A stretch of DNA of 64,000 nt. Origin: Tepidimonas taiwanensis (GTDB taxonomy: Bacteria > Pseudomonadota > Gammaproteobacteria > Burkholderiales > Burkholderiaceae_C). Positions 54,582 through 62,992 of the stretch are shown here, one piece after another. The notes below the pieces were generated by a model. The model did no database searches. It had not been told where the DNA came from and was given only the letters and a program-made list of their open reading frames with translations. The position numbers and the translations under genes are program-made. Location of the stretch: the NCBI RefSeq assembly GCF_020162115.1, contig NZ_CP083911.1:1-64000 (forward strand). The letters are read 5' to 3'. How positions within the stretch are numbered: the first letter of the stretch is position 1; every line of letters begins with the position of its first letter.

Positions 54582-55954
54582 GCCGCTGGCACACGTCGCT
54601 GCGCTGGCGCCTGTTGGGCGCGGCGCTGCTGGCCGTCACGGCCGCGCTGGCGATCGCGGGGTGGTGGATCGCGCGCCAGTTCGAGCAGCACGTCATGCAG
54701 CAGTTCGACCAGCGGCTCGGCGACCAACTCACGCAGGTGCTGGCGTTGTTGACGCTGGACCCGGCCGGTCGGCCGGTGCTCGAGCGGCGTTTGCCCGATC
54801 CGCGCTGGGAGCGCCCCTACAGCGGCCTGTACTGGCAGGTGCAGGCGCTGGAGGGGAGCGCGGAGCCGGTGCTGCGGTCGCGCTCGCTGTGGGACGAGCG
54901 GCTGATCCTGCCGGCGGACGCGCTGGACGAACGCACGGTGCACCGCCATGTGTTGCCGGGGCCGGCGGGCCAGACACTGCACGTGTTGGAGCGCACGGTG
55001 CACTTCGAGGGCCACGCGCAGCGCTGGCGGGTGGCGGTAGCGGCCGACCGGGGCGAGCTGGACGCGGCGGTGGCGGCTTTTCGCGGCGCGCTGGGCTGGG
55101 GGCTGGCGGGGCTGGGGGGCGTGCTGCTGCTGGCGGTGGCGGTGCAGGTCGAGTTGGGGTTGCGGCCGCTGCGGGCGTTGCGCGCGGCGGTGGAACGGGT
55201 GCGCCGGGGCGAGCAGGACCACCTGCAGGGCACGTTTCCGCGCGAGGTGGTGCCACTGGTGGAGGATTTCAACCGGCTGCTCGCGCACGATGCGCAGGTG
55301 GTCGAGCGCGCGCGCCGCATGGCGGGCAACCTGGCGCACGCGGTCAAGACCCCGCTGGCCGTGATGACCGCGCTGGCCGAGGACGCGCAACTGCCGCCCG
55401 CGGCGCTGCGGCAGCAACTGCTGGAGCAGATTGGTGCGATGCGTCAGCAGGTCGACTGGCAATTGCGTCGGGCGCGTGCCGCTGCCGCGGCGGGGGCGGC
55501 GCGCCGCACGCCGGTGGTGCCGGTGGTGCAGGGCCTGCTGCGCTTGATGGAAAAGGTGCATGCGGCGCGCGAGGGGCGCCCGTCGGTGGCGTTGTCGCTG
55601 CAGGTGCCGCCGGGGGACACGCCGTCCTTCGCCGGCGAGGCCGAGGATTTGCGCGAGATGGTGGGCAACCTGCTCGACAACGCCTGCAAATGGGCGGCGA
55701 CGCGGGTCCGGGTCGACATCGCCGTGGCCGATGGGCGGCTGTGCATCCAGGTCGAGGATGACGGCCCCGGGTTGAGCGCTGAGCAGTGTCAGCAGGTACT
55801 CCAGCGCGGCGTGCGCGCGGACGAGCGGGTGCCCGGTGCCGGACTCGGCCTGGATATCGTGCGGGAGGTGGCGGCGCTGTATGGCGCGGACCTGCGGCTG
55901 GAGCGGGGCGCGTGGGGCGGGTTGTGTACCCGTCTGTCGCTGCCGCTGGGGTGA
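54578..55954 (+). CDS. Sensor histidine kinase
   Basis: A 458 aa kinase with two membrane spans (about 12-30 and 168-188) enclosing a periplasmic sensor region. A HAMP-like linker follows, then the H-box NLAHAVKTPLAVMTALAE near residue 252 and ATPase boxes DNACKWA (N), VEDDGPGLS (G1) and GAGLGLDIVREVA (G2). It pairs with the upstream regulator. The signal is unknown; the PepSY and cytochrome genes suggest an envelope or redox link (inference). Confidence 0.92.
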   Translation: MSRWHTSLRWRLLGAALLAVTAALAIAGWWIARQFEQHVMQQFDQRLGDQLTQVLALLTLDPAGRPVLERRLPDPRWERPYSGLYWQVQALEGSAEPVLRSRSLWDERLILPADALDERTVHRHVLPGPAGQTLHVLERTVHFEGHAQRWRVAVAADRGELDAAVAAFRGALGWGLAGLGGVLLLAVAVQVELGLRPLRALRAAVERVRRGEQDHLQGTFPREVVPLVEDFNRLLAHDAQVVERARRMAGNLAHAVKTPLAVMTALAEDAQLPPAALRQQLLEQIGAMRQQVDWQLRRARAAAAAGAARRTPVVPVVQGLLRLMEKVHAAREGRPSVALSLQVPPGDTPSFAGEAEDLREMVGNLLDNACKWAATRVRVDIAVADGRLCIQVEDDGPGLSAEQCQQVLQRGVRADERVPGAGLGLDIVREVAALYGADLRLERGAWGGLCTRLSLPLG

Positions 55955-56042
55955 GCGTGCGCTGACGAACGGTCGTCCGGTGGTGCAGGGCGCGGGAACT
56001 TTATCCGCCGTGGCCCCTCCAACGGAGCAAACGGGTTTACGT

Positions 56043-56154
56043 GTACCGCGAAGCCCGGCCGGCTCGGTGGTTGCAAGGGTCGGTCGGTGAACCCGCCGGG
56101 GCGGTTCTCCTCCTCCCTCCCTCCTCCTGTTGTCTCGGGGGTGCTTCGCGGTAC
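56043..56154. repeat. Long inverted repeat between convergent genes
   Basis: GTACCGCGAAGC at 56043-56054 is exactly complementary to GCTTCGCGGTAC at 56143-56154, enclosing 88 nt. The loop holds a smaller GAACC...GGTTC hairpin and a pyrimidine tract (CTCCTCCTCCCTCCCTCCTC). The right arm is followed by CTTTTTCTTCC, so on the plus strand it could end transcription of the kinase operon. Confidence 0.6.
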
Positions 56155-56239
56155 CTTTTTCTTCCTTCGGGCGGCATGCTGCCCAACGAGGTGGGCGAAA
56201 CGTGGCGAAGCCGACGCGCGTGCCTCACGTGGTGGGGCC

Positions 56240-56866
56240 TCACGTGGTAGGAGGCACCGTCTCGGCAAAGCTCGGCCGCTGCGCCAGCCGCTCGTACAGG
56301 CGCGCGAGGTTGGGGTACGCGCCGCGCCAGTCGATCGCGGGAAAGCGGAAGTCCAGATAGCCCAGCGCCACGCCCACGGCGATGTCGGCCAGCGTCAGGT
56401 GGATGCCGTGGCAGTGCGGCCGGTCGCCGAGCCCCAGGCTCATCGCCTTGAGGCCGCGCTGCACCTTCTCGAGCTGGCGGTCGATCCACGCCTGGCAGCG
56501 CTCGTGGTCGGCCCGCTGCGGCCAGACCTGTTCCATGCGCGCCGTCACGGCGGCGTCGAGCACCCCGTCGGCCAGCGCCTCCCACGTCTTGACCTCGGCA
56601 CGCTCGCGTCCCGCGGGCGGGATCAGCTTGCCCACCGGCGAGAGTGTGTCCAGGTACTCGACGATGACGCGCGAGTCGTAGACCGCCTCGCCCCCCTCCA
56701 TGACCAGGCAGGGTACCTTGCCCAGCGGGTTGGCGTCGGTGACGGGGGTGTCGGCCGCCCACGGATCGGCCAGCTCGAACTGGCAGTCGAGCTTCTTTTC
56801 GGCCATGACGATGCGGACCTTGCGCACGTAAGGGCTGGTGAGGCTGCCGATGAGTTTGAGTTTCAT
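56240..56866 (-). CDS. Glutathione S-transferase family protein
   Basis: A 208 aa GST. The thioredoxin-like N-domain (LIGSLTSPYVRKVRIVMAEK; Ser near residue 9 may activate glutathione) includes NPLGKVPCLVMEGG and YDSRVIVEYLD. A helical C-domain with LADIAVGVALGYLDFR follows. Substrate unknown. The start at 56866 is fixed by the conserved MKLKLIGS. Confidence 0.88.
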   Translation of the reverse strand: MKLKLIGSLTSPYVRKVRIVMAEKKLDCQFELADPWAADTPVTDANPLGKVPCLVMEGGEAVYDSRVIVEYLDTLSPVGKLIPPAGRERAEVKTWEALADGVLDAAVTARMEQVWPQRADHERCQAWIDRQLEKVQRGLKAMSLGLGDRPHCHGIHLTLADIAVGVALGYLDFRFPAIDWRGAYPNLARLYERLAQRPSFAETVPPTT

Positions 56867-56983
56867 GGGGGTTTTACGGGTCGCCGCTCGCGCGGCGGGG
56901 AGCCGATTGTATGGATTCCGCGGGCATTCTGCCGGCCGGGGCCATGGCGGCGGGCATGCCGGCGCACCTACAATCGGGCCACT

Positions 56984-58453
56984 ATGCAAGCCCACGCTGA
57001 CGCCTCTCTTGCACACGCCGCCGATGCCGTCGATGCCGCCATCACGGCCCTGTCGCCGCTGGACGGTCGCTACGCGCCCAAGCTCGCGGCGCTGCGCCCG
57101 ATCTTCAGCGAATACGGCTTCATGCACCGGCGCGTGCAGGTGGAGCTGACGTGGTTCGAGCGGCTGAGTGACCTGGGGCTGCCGCAGTTTCCACCGCTCT
57201 CCGGCGCCGCGCGCGCGCACCTGCGGCGCGTGGTGCGCGAATTTTCACCGGCCGATGCGGCCGCGATCAAGGCGATCGAGAAGACCACCAACCACGACGT
57301 CAAGGCGGTGGAATACTGGATCCGCGGCAACGCCGAGCTGGGCGTGCCCGGGGTGTTCGCCGGCTGGCCCGAGCTGCAGCGCGCCGGGGAGTTCGTGCAC
57401 TTTGCCTGCACCAGCGAGGACATCAACAACACCAGCCATGCGCTGCAGCTGCAGGCCGGCCGGGCCGTGCTGCTGCAGGGCCTGGACGCGATCATCGCGC
57501 GGCTGCGCGAGGCGGCGCACGCGTGGGCCGCGCAGCCGATGCTGAGCCGCACGCATGGCCAGACCGCCAGCCCCACGACGGTGGGCAAGGAGCTGGCCAA
57601 CGTCGTGGCGCGGCTGCAGGCGGCGCGCGAGCGCATCGCGGCCGTGCGGCTGCTGGCCAAGATGAACGGCGCGGTGGGCAACTACAACGCGCACGTGGCC
57701 GCGTGTCCGGATGTGGACTGGGAGGCGTTCAGCCGCGGCGTCGTCGAAACGCCGGCGCCCGGGCCGGATACACCACCCGACGTGCCCATCGGTCTCGGGC
57801 TGACGTTCCAGCCGTACAGCATCCAGATCGAACCGCACGACTACATGGCCGAGCTGTTCGACGCGGTGGCGCGCAGCAACACCATCCTCGTCGACCTCGC
57901 GCGCGACGTCTGGGGCTATATCAGCCTGGGCTACTTCAAGCAGAAGCTCAAGGCCGGCGAGATCGGCTCCAGCACGATGCCGCACAAGGTCAACCCGATC
58001 GACTTCGAGAACGCCGAGGGCAACCTGGGGCTGGCCAACGCGCTGCTGCGTCACCTGTCGGAGAAGCTGCCGATCAGCCGCTGGCAGCGCGACCTGACCG
58101 ACTCCACGGTGCTGCGCAACATGGGCGTGGCGCTGGGCTACGCGGTGCTGGCGCATCAGTCGCTGCTGACCGGGCTGGCCAAGCTGGAGCTCAACCCGGA
58201 GGCGCTGGCGGCGGACTTGAACGCGGCGTGGGAAGTGCTGGCCGAGCCGATCCAGACCGTGATGCGGCTGCACGGCGTGCCCGGCGCGTACGAAAAGCTC
58301 AAGGCCGCCACCCGCGGGCAGACCGTCACGCCCGAGGCGCTGCACGCGCTGATTGCGTCGCTGGACATTCCCGCGGCGGACAAGGCGCGGCTGCTGGCGC
58401 TGACGCCGGCACAGTACACCGGGCTGGCCGAGGCACTGGCGCGCCGGATCTAG
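56984..58453 (+). CDS. purB: Adenylosuccinate lyase
   Basis: Catalyses two steps in purine biosynthesis (SAICAR to AICAR, adenylosuccinate to AMP). The 489 aa protein has SPLDGRYAPK near residue 25, KTTNHDVKAVEYW, TSEDINNTSHAL, LSRTHGQTASPTT and the signature SSTMPHKVNPIDFENAEGN. The N-terminus is extended by about 20 Ala/Asp-rich residues relative to E. coli. Its last 4 bp overlap the convergent next gene. Confidence 0.96.
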   Translation: MQAHADASLAHAADAVDAAITALSPLDGRYAPKLAALRPIFSEYGFMHRRVQVELTWFERLSDLGLPQFPPLSGAARAHLRRVVREFSPADAAAIKAIEKTTNHDVKAVEYWIRGNAELGVPGVFAGWPELQRAGEFVHFACTSEDINNTSHALQLQAGRAVLLQGLDAIIARLREAAHAWAAQPMLSRTHGQTASPTTVGKELANVVARLQAARERIAAVRLLAKMNGAVGNYNAHVAACPDVDWEAFSRGVVETPAPGPDTPPDVPIGLGLTFQPYSIQIEPHDYMAELFDAVARSNTILVDLARDVWGYISLGYFKQKLKAGEIGSSTMPHKVNPIDFENAEGNLGLANALLRHLSEKLPISRWQRDLTDSTVLRNMGVALGYAVLAHQSLLTGLAKLELNPEALAADLNAAWEVLAEPIQTVMRLHGVPGAYEKLKAATRGQTVTPEALHALIASLDIPAADKARLLALTPAQYTGLAEALARRI

Positions 58454-58878
58454 CCCCCTTCAGCCGCGGTCTGTCGCTCCACCGCGCGCTCGGCGTACTG
58501 GTGGAAGCGCCAGGCGTTGCCCTCCAGCGTGATGCGGCGCCAGACGGCGCGCTTCTCGCCCGGGGTCATCGCGGGCCAGCGCGTGACCTCGTCGTGCGTG
58601 CGGCCGCAGCCCTTGCACACCGCGTCGCCCTGGTTGGTGGAGCAGATCGCGATGCAGGGCGTGTCGGGCGTGGTGTCGTACCACGCGCGCCAAGCCTCCC
58701 AGGCGGCGCGCGGCATCGTGTGTTCGTCCGCCTCGTCGGTGCGGAAGTACACCATCAGCGCGTACACCTCGGCGAGCGCGCGCACCGGCGCACTCAGCGT
58801 GACGCCGTCGGGCGAGGGCTGGCGCGCGCGCCAGAAGTTGATCGCGGCTTCGATGTCGGTGATGTGGATGCCGGCCAT
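58450..58878 (-). CDS. DUF3717 plus DUF1289 fusion protein
   Basis: A 142 aa protein. The N-terminal half (HITDIEAAINFWRARQPSPD) fits DUF3717. The C-terminal half (TPCIAICSTNQGDAVCKGCG) fits DUF1289, a small Cys-rich module probably binding metal. Function unknown. Confidence 0.82.
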   Translation of the reverse strand: MAGIHITDIEAAINFWRARQPSPDGVTLSAPVRALAEVYALMVYFRTDEADEHTMPRAAWEAWRAWYDTTPDTPCIAICSTNQGDAVCKGCGRTHDEVTRWPAMTPGEKRAVWRRITLEGNAWRFHQYAERAVERQTAAEGG

Positions 58879-58977
58879 GCGAAGAAGCGGGGGGTCAATC
58901 GGACAAGAGCAAACCGTGGATCGGGACGGGGGCGTGATCTTAGCCGCCCGCCCCGGGTTGTGCGTGCCGCAGGGGCA

Positions 58978-60627
58978 TCAGCGCCGCTGCGCCTCGGCGA
59001 GCTGCTCGCGCAACAGCGTCTCGGCGTGGCGCGCGCGCGCGTCGAGCACCGACAGCTCCTGCAGGTCGTTGAGCCCCTGCTCGCGCGCGAGCCGCTGCGC
59101 GGCGCGGAAGCGGTCCAGCGCGCCGGCGTAATCGAGCTGGGCGAGCCGTGCCTCGCCCTCCGCGCGCGTGGCGCGCACCGGTTGGCCCTGCGCGTGCTGC
59201 ACGCGCGCCAGCGTCCCCCAGGCACCGGGGTCGTCCGGATGGGCGACGCACCAGGCCAGCAGCCGCTGGCCGATGCCGTCGCGCACCGGTGGCGGCAGGC
59301 CCCCGGCCGCCTGCGCCGCGAGCAGCAGGCCGGCGCGACCGCCGTCGTGCGCGGCGCGCTGCGCCAGCGGCGCCAACGCCTCACGCTGCTCACGAGGCAA
59401 TCGTGCCTCGCCGTGCAGCATCCACAGCACCTCCAGCCGCAGCGCGTCCGCGGCGCGCCCGGCGGCCGCGTCATCCGCCGCGTCACGCACCGTCTCCAGC
59501 GCTGCCAGCGCCTCGTCCACGTCCCGCAGCCACGCGGCGGCCAGCGCCCGCGCGTAGCGCCGGCCCGCGTCGGCACCGCCGCGGCCCGCGCGCACGTGCG
59601 CCTGCAGGCGATCCGGGGCGGGCTCGGCCAGCACGCGCGCACGCGCCGCCATGAACGCGTGTGCGGTGGCGGACACCGGCACCGCGGGCGTCGTCCGGTC
59701 CGCGGGCGCACCGGCCAGCGGCAGGCGCGCGCGCATGTCCGCGATGCGCTCGGTGGTCAGCGGGTGGCTGCGCAGGTACGGGAAGCCCCCGTCGTCGTTG
59801 AGGCGGGCCGACTGCTGCAGCCGGTCGAACATGCCGAGGAACCCCTGGCCATCGAAGCCGGCGGCCTGCAGCACGGCCAGTCCGATGCGGTCGGCCTCGC
59901 GCTCCATGTCGCGCGAGAAGTTGAGCTGGCTTTGCACGGCGAGCGCCTGCCCCCCGGCGATGGCGGCGCTGGCGATGTCGGCGTTGCGCGCGGCGCTGGC
60001 GGCCAGCGCGCCCAGGATCATCGCCGCCAGCACGAGCGGGGCCTGCTGGTTCTGCCGGCTGATGAGGCGCGCGATGTGGCGCTGCGTCACGTGACTGAGT
60101 TCGTGGGCGAGCACCGAGGCCAGTTCGTCGGCGCTGCCGGTGACACCGATCAGGCCCAGGTGCACGCCGAGGTAGCCCCCGGGCAGGGCAAACGCATTGA
60201 CGGTGCGGTCGCGCGCGAGCAGCAGCCGCCACGCGTAGCGCTCGGCCAGCTCGTCGGCGAGCTCGCCGCGCCGGCGCGCGGCCGCAAACAGCGGCTGCCA
60301 GATCGCGTTCAGGTGGTCGGCCAGCGGCGCGTCGTCCAGATACGCCGGGTCGCGGTAGATGGCGCGCGCGATCTGGTCGCCCAGGCGTCGCTCTTCCGAC
60401 AGCGTAAGCTCCCCCCCGTCGCCGAGCGCGGGCAGGTCGGTCGCCGCCCGGGCGGGCGACGGCTGCGCCGCCAGCCACGGCAACAGCGCCGTGGCGGTGG
60501 CCCCGGCGAAGGCGCCGCGCAGCGCACCGGCGAGCCAGTGGCGCCGGCTGCAGCGCAGCGCCGCCCCGCGTAGGGGCGCGCCGTCGTCGGACGTAGGGTC
60601 GGGTGTCAGGGGTGGGCGGGAACGCAT
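58978..60627 (-). CDS. BepA-like M48 metalloprotease with TPR-like tail
   Basis: A 549 aa periplasmic zinc protease, probably an outer-membrane quality-control protease (BepA/YfgC type). The N-terminus has a Tat-like signal (RCSRRHWLAGALRGAFAGAT). The protease domain has the zinc motif LAHELSHVTQRH near residue 160 and EREADRIG near residue 225. The long Ala/Arg-rich C-terminal part forms TPR-like helices. The start at 60627 places the twin Arg properly; an upstream Met at 60717 is unlikely. Confidence 0.88.
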   Translation of the reverse strand: MRSRPPLTPDPTSDDGAPLRGAALRCSRRHWLAGALRGAFAGATATALLPWLAAQPSPARAATDLPALGDGGELTLSEERRLGDQIARAIYRDPAYLDDAPLADHLNAIWQPLFAAARRRGELADELAERYAWRLLLARDRTVNAFALPGGYLGVHLGLIGVTGSADELASVLAHELSHVTQRHIARLISRQNQQAPLVLAAMILGALAASAARNADIASAAIAGGQALAVQSQLNFSRDMEREADRIGLAVLQAAGFDGQGFLGMFDRLQQSARLNDDGGFPYLRSHPLTTERIADMRARLPLAGAPADRTTPAVPVSATAHAFMAARARVLAEPAPDRLQAHVRAGRGGADAGRRYARALAAAWLRDVDEALAALETVRDAADDAAAGRAADALRLEVLWMLHGEARLPREQREALAPLAQRAAHDGGRAGLLLAAQAAGGLPPPVRDGIGQRLLAWCVAHPDDPGAWGTLARVQHAQGQPVRATRAEGEARLAQLDYAGALDRFRAAQRLAREQGLNDLQELSVLDARARHAETLLREQLAEAQRR

Positions 60628-60707
60628 GCCCGTATGATGCCGCCTGTGCGGCGAACATTCCCGCCGCGGTGGTTCCAGTTGGTCGATTTTTTCCGAGGCG
60701 CTGTGCG

Positions 60708-61205
60708 ATGACGTCACCCCTGACCCACTTCGATGCCCACGGTCAAGCTCACATGGTCGATGTGGGGGCCAAGGCCGACACCCACCGCGTTGCGGTGGCG
60801 CAGGGGCGCATCCGCATGCAGCCGGCGACGCTGGCCCTGATCGAGCAGGGCACGGCGAAGAAGGGCGACGTGCTCGGCGTGGCGCGCATCGCGGGCATCA
60901 TGGCCGCCAAGCGCACCAGCGAGCTGATCCCGCTGTGCCACCCGATCGCCCTGACGCGCGTGGCACTGGACTTTGCCATCGAGCCCGACGGGCCGGCCGT
61001 GCGCGTGCGGGCGACGGCCGAAACCGTCGGACCCACCGGGGTGGAGATGGAGGCACTGACCGCCGCGCAGGTCGCGCTGTTGACGATCTACGACATGTGC
61101 AAGGCCGCCGACCGCGCGATGGTCATCACGGACGTGCGGCTGCTCGAAAAGCGCGGGGGCAAGTCGGGGCACTTCATCGCCCCCGGCGCTGACGAGCGGG
61201 CGTGA
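60708..61205 (+). CDS. moaC: Cyclic pyranopterin monophosphate synthase
   Basis: Second step of molybdenum-cofactor biosynthesis. The 165 aa protein has MVDVGAKADTHRVAVAQGRI, GIMAAKRTSELIPLCHPIAL and GVEMEALTAAQVALLTIYDM, followed by KAADRAMVITDVRLLEKRGG. All conserved blocks are intact. The start at 60708 is preferred; an in-frame ATG at 60603 would overlap the M48 gene. Confidence 0.96.
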   Translation: MTSPLTHFDAHGQAHMVDVGAKADTHRVAVAQGRIRMQPATLALIEQGTAKKGDVLGVARIAGIMAAKRTSELIPLCHPIALTRVALDFAIEPDGPAVRVRATAETVGPTGVEMEALTAAQVALLTIYDMCKAADRAMVITDVRLLEKRGGKSGHFIAPGADERA

Positions 61206-61206
61206 G

Positions 61207-62058
61207 TCAGGCGTAGGTGTAGACGCCGCGCCCGGTCTTGCGGCCCAGGTAGCCGGCCGCCACCATTTCCTTGAGCAGCGGGCAGGGGCGGTACTTGCTG
61301 TCGTTGAACTCGGCGAAGTACACGTTCATCACCGCCAGGCACACGTCCAGCCCGATCATGTCGGCGAGCGCCAGCGGCCCGATCGGGTGGTTGCAGCCCA
61401 GCTTCATGCCGGCGTCGATGTCCTCGGGGCTCGCCAGCCCTTCGGCGAGGACGAAGAAAGCCTCGTTGATCATCGGCACGAGGATGCGGTTGACGACGAA
61501 GCCGGGCGAGTTCTTGACCGTGATCGGGGTCTTGCCCAGGCGCAGCGCGAGGTCGCGCACCGCGTCGTGCGTAGCGTCGCTGGTTTGCAGGCCGCGGATG
61601 ATCTCCACCAGCGCCATCACCGGCACCGGGTTGAAGAAGTGCATGCCGATGAAGCGGTCCGCGCGGCCGGTGACGGCAGCGAGCTGCGTGATGCTGATCG
61701 AGCTGGTGTTGGTGGCGACGATCGTCTCGGGCGGGAGCAGCGCGTCGAGCTGGCGCAGGATCTTGAGCTTGAGCTCGAGGTTTTCGGTGGCGGCTTCGAT
61801 GACGAGCTGCGCACCCTTGACGTCGTCGTAGGACGTCGAGGTGCGTATGCGCGCCAGCGCCGCGTCGCGCTCGGCGGCGGAGATTTTTTCCTTCTTGAGC
61901 AGGCGCTCCAGGCTGCCCCGAATGGTGGCGAGACCCTTTTGCAACGCGGCGTCGTGGATGTCGATCATCACGACGTTGAGGCCGCTGGTCGCACACACCT
62001 GTGCGATGCCGTTGCCCATGGTGCCGGCGCCGATGATGCCGACGGTGTCGATGGCCAT
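61207..62058 (-). CDS. paaH: 3-hydroxybutyryl-CoA dehydrogenase
   Basis: An NAD-dependent 3-hydroxyacyl-CoA dehydrogenase. The 283 aa protein has the Rossmann motif VGIIGAGTMGNGIAQVCA, the substrate region MHFFNPVPVMALVEIIRG with the catalytic His, and KNSPGFVVNRILVPMINEAF. The gene is convergent with moaC, with 1 bp between stops. It lies near the phasin gene, consistent with hydroxybutyrate/PHA metabolism. The symbol could also be hbd. Confidence 0.9.
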   Translation of the reverse strand: MAIDTVGIIGAGTMGNGIAQVCATSGLNVVMIDIHDAALQKGLATIRGSLERLLKKEKISAAERDAALARIRTSTSYDDVKGAQLVIEAATENLELKLKILRQLDALLPPETIVATNTSSISITQLAAVTGRADRFIGMHFFNPVPVMALVEIIRGLQTSDATHDAVRDLALRLGKTPITVKNSPGFVVNRILVPMINEAFFVLAEGLASPEDIDAGMKLGCNHPIGPLALADMIGLDVCLAVMNVYFAEFNDSKYRPCPLLKEMVAAGYLGRKTGRGVYTYA

Positions 62059-62250
62059 GTGTCGAACTCCTCTGATGCGATTGAGGGAAGAACAGCCACC
62101 GATTATGCGGTGCCGCAAACGATACACCCCGCGGCCCGGGGGCGGCGGGGTGTCGTGTATGCGCGGCGTGTGCACGGGACGGGTGCGCCGCCGAGGTCCC
62201 GCGGACCGCGCCAGTCGCGGCGCGGCAACCGTGATTTCCTCAAACGGGCG

Positions 62251-62796
62251 TCAGGCCTTGGCCGCGCGCGGGGGCTTGGTGGCGTTGGCGGCGGTGGTCG
62301 CAACGGCCTTCAGGTTGGCCTCGGCCAGTTCGGTGGCCTGCTTGACGGCCTTTTGCACCGATTCCATCGCGGCGGCTGCCGTGGAGACGGCGGTCTTCAT
62401 CGCGGCCACGGCCGGCTCGGTGCCCTGCGGGGCGTTCTTGACGGCGCTGTCGAGCGCGCTGACGAACTGCTTTTGCGCTTCGGCTGCCTGGGCTTCGGCG
62501 ACCTTCGCGAACTCGGCGCTCAGCGCGGAGGCGATGTCATAGACGTGGCGGCTGTAGCTGGCGATCTTTTCGCCCATCGGTTGCAGCATCGCGTTGTGCA
62601 GCGCGACCAGGTCCTGCATGTCCTTGACGCTCAGGGCCGCCTGGGTCTGCTCGGCGGTTTCGGCCAGCAGCGTCTTGGCGGTTTGCAGGTTGAGTTCGAC
62701 GAGCTTTTCGACGCCGGCGAGCGCCTTTTCGCTGAGGTCGAACGCGGTGGCCACGTTCTTCTTGTGGGCGGTGACGATGTGGTCGATGGTCATCAT
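62251..62796 (-). CDS. phaP: Phasin family protein
   Basis: A helical, Ala-rich 181 aa protein that coats polyhydroxyalkanoate granules. VTAHKKNVATAFDLSEKALA near residue 8 and LVELNLQTAKTLLAETAEQT near residue 32 are typical phasin sequence. The C-terminus is Lys/Ala-rich (KPPRAAKA), as in betaproteobacterial phasins. Confidence 0.92.
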   Translation of the reverse strand: MMTIDHIVTAHKKNVATAFDLSEKALAGVEKLVELNLQTAKTLLAETAEQTQAALSVKDMQDLVALHNAMLQPMGEKIASYSRHVYDIASALSAEFAKVAEAQAAEAQKQFVSALDSAVKNAPQGTEPAVAAMKTAVSTAAAAMESVQKAVKQATELAEANLKAVATTAANATKPPRAAKA

Positions 62797-62890
62797 GGCG
62801 GGACTCCTTGGTCGAGTGGGTGGAAGGGCAACAGGCCGTTGGGCGCAACCTCAGGTCAGAGCCGTCCTTGCCGGAAGTGACACCGATCGA

Positions 62891-62918
62891 TTTATGCTGC
62901 GCTGCAACATGAGTCCAA
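62891..62918 (-). promoter_or_regulatory. Phasin promoter
   Basis: On the minus strand TTGGAC and CATAAA are 16 bp apart, 95 bp ahead of the phasin start. A TGCTGCGCTGCAACA-type motif overlaps the region between them. A similar GTTGCATTGCAGC lies at about 62955-62968. Both resemble TGC-rich sites bound by PhaR repressors (family knowledge); binding here is inferred. Confidence 0.45.
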
Positions 62919-62992
62919 GTATAGGGACTCGCCGCCGGAATGCAAGCCCTTTTTGTTGCATTGCAGCAAAAAAGCGACGAACGGTCAGGACA

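Noticed and set aside
57523..60573. Plus-strand open frame of 1016 codons
   Set aside because: It runs across purB in another frame and antisense to the DUF1289 and M48 genes; Arg/Ala-rich shadow with no domain.
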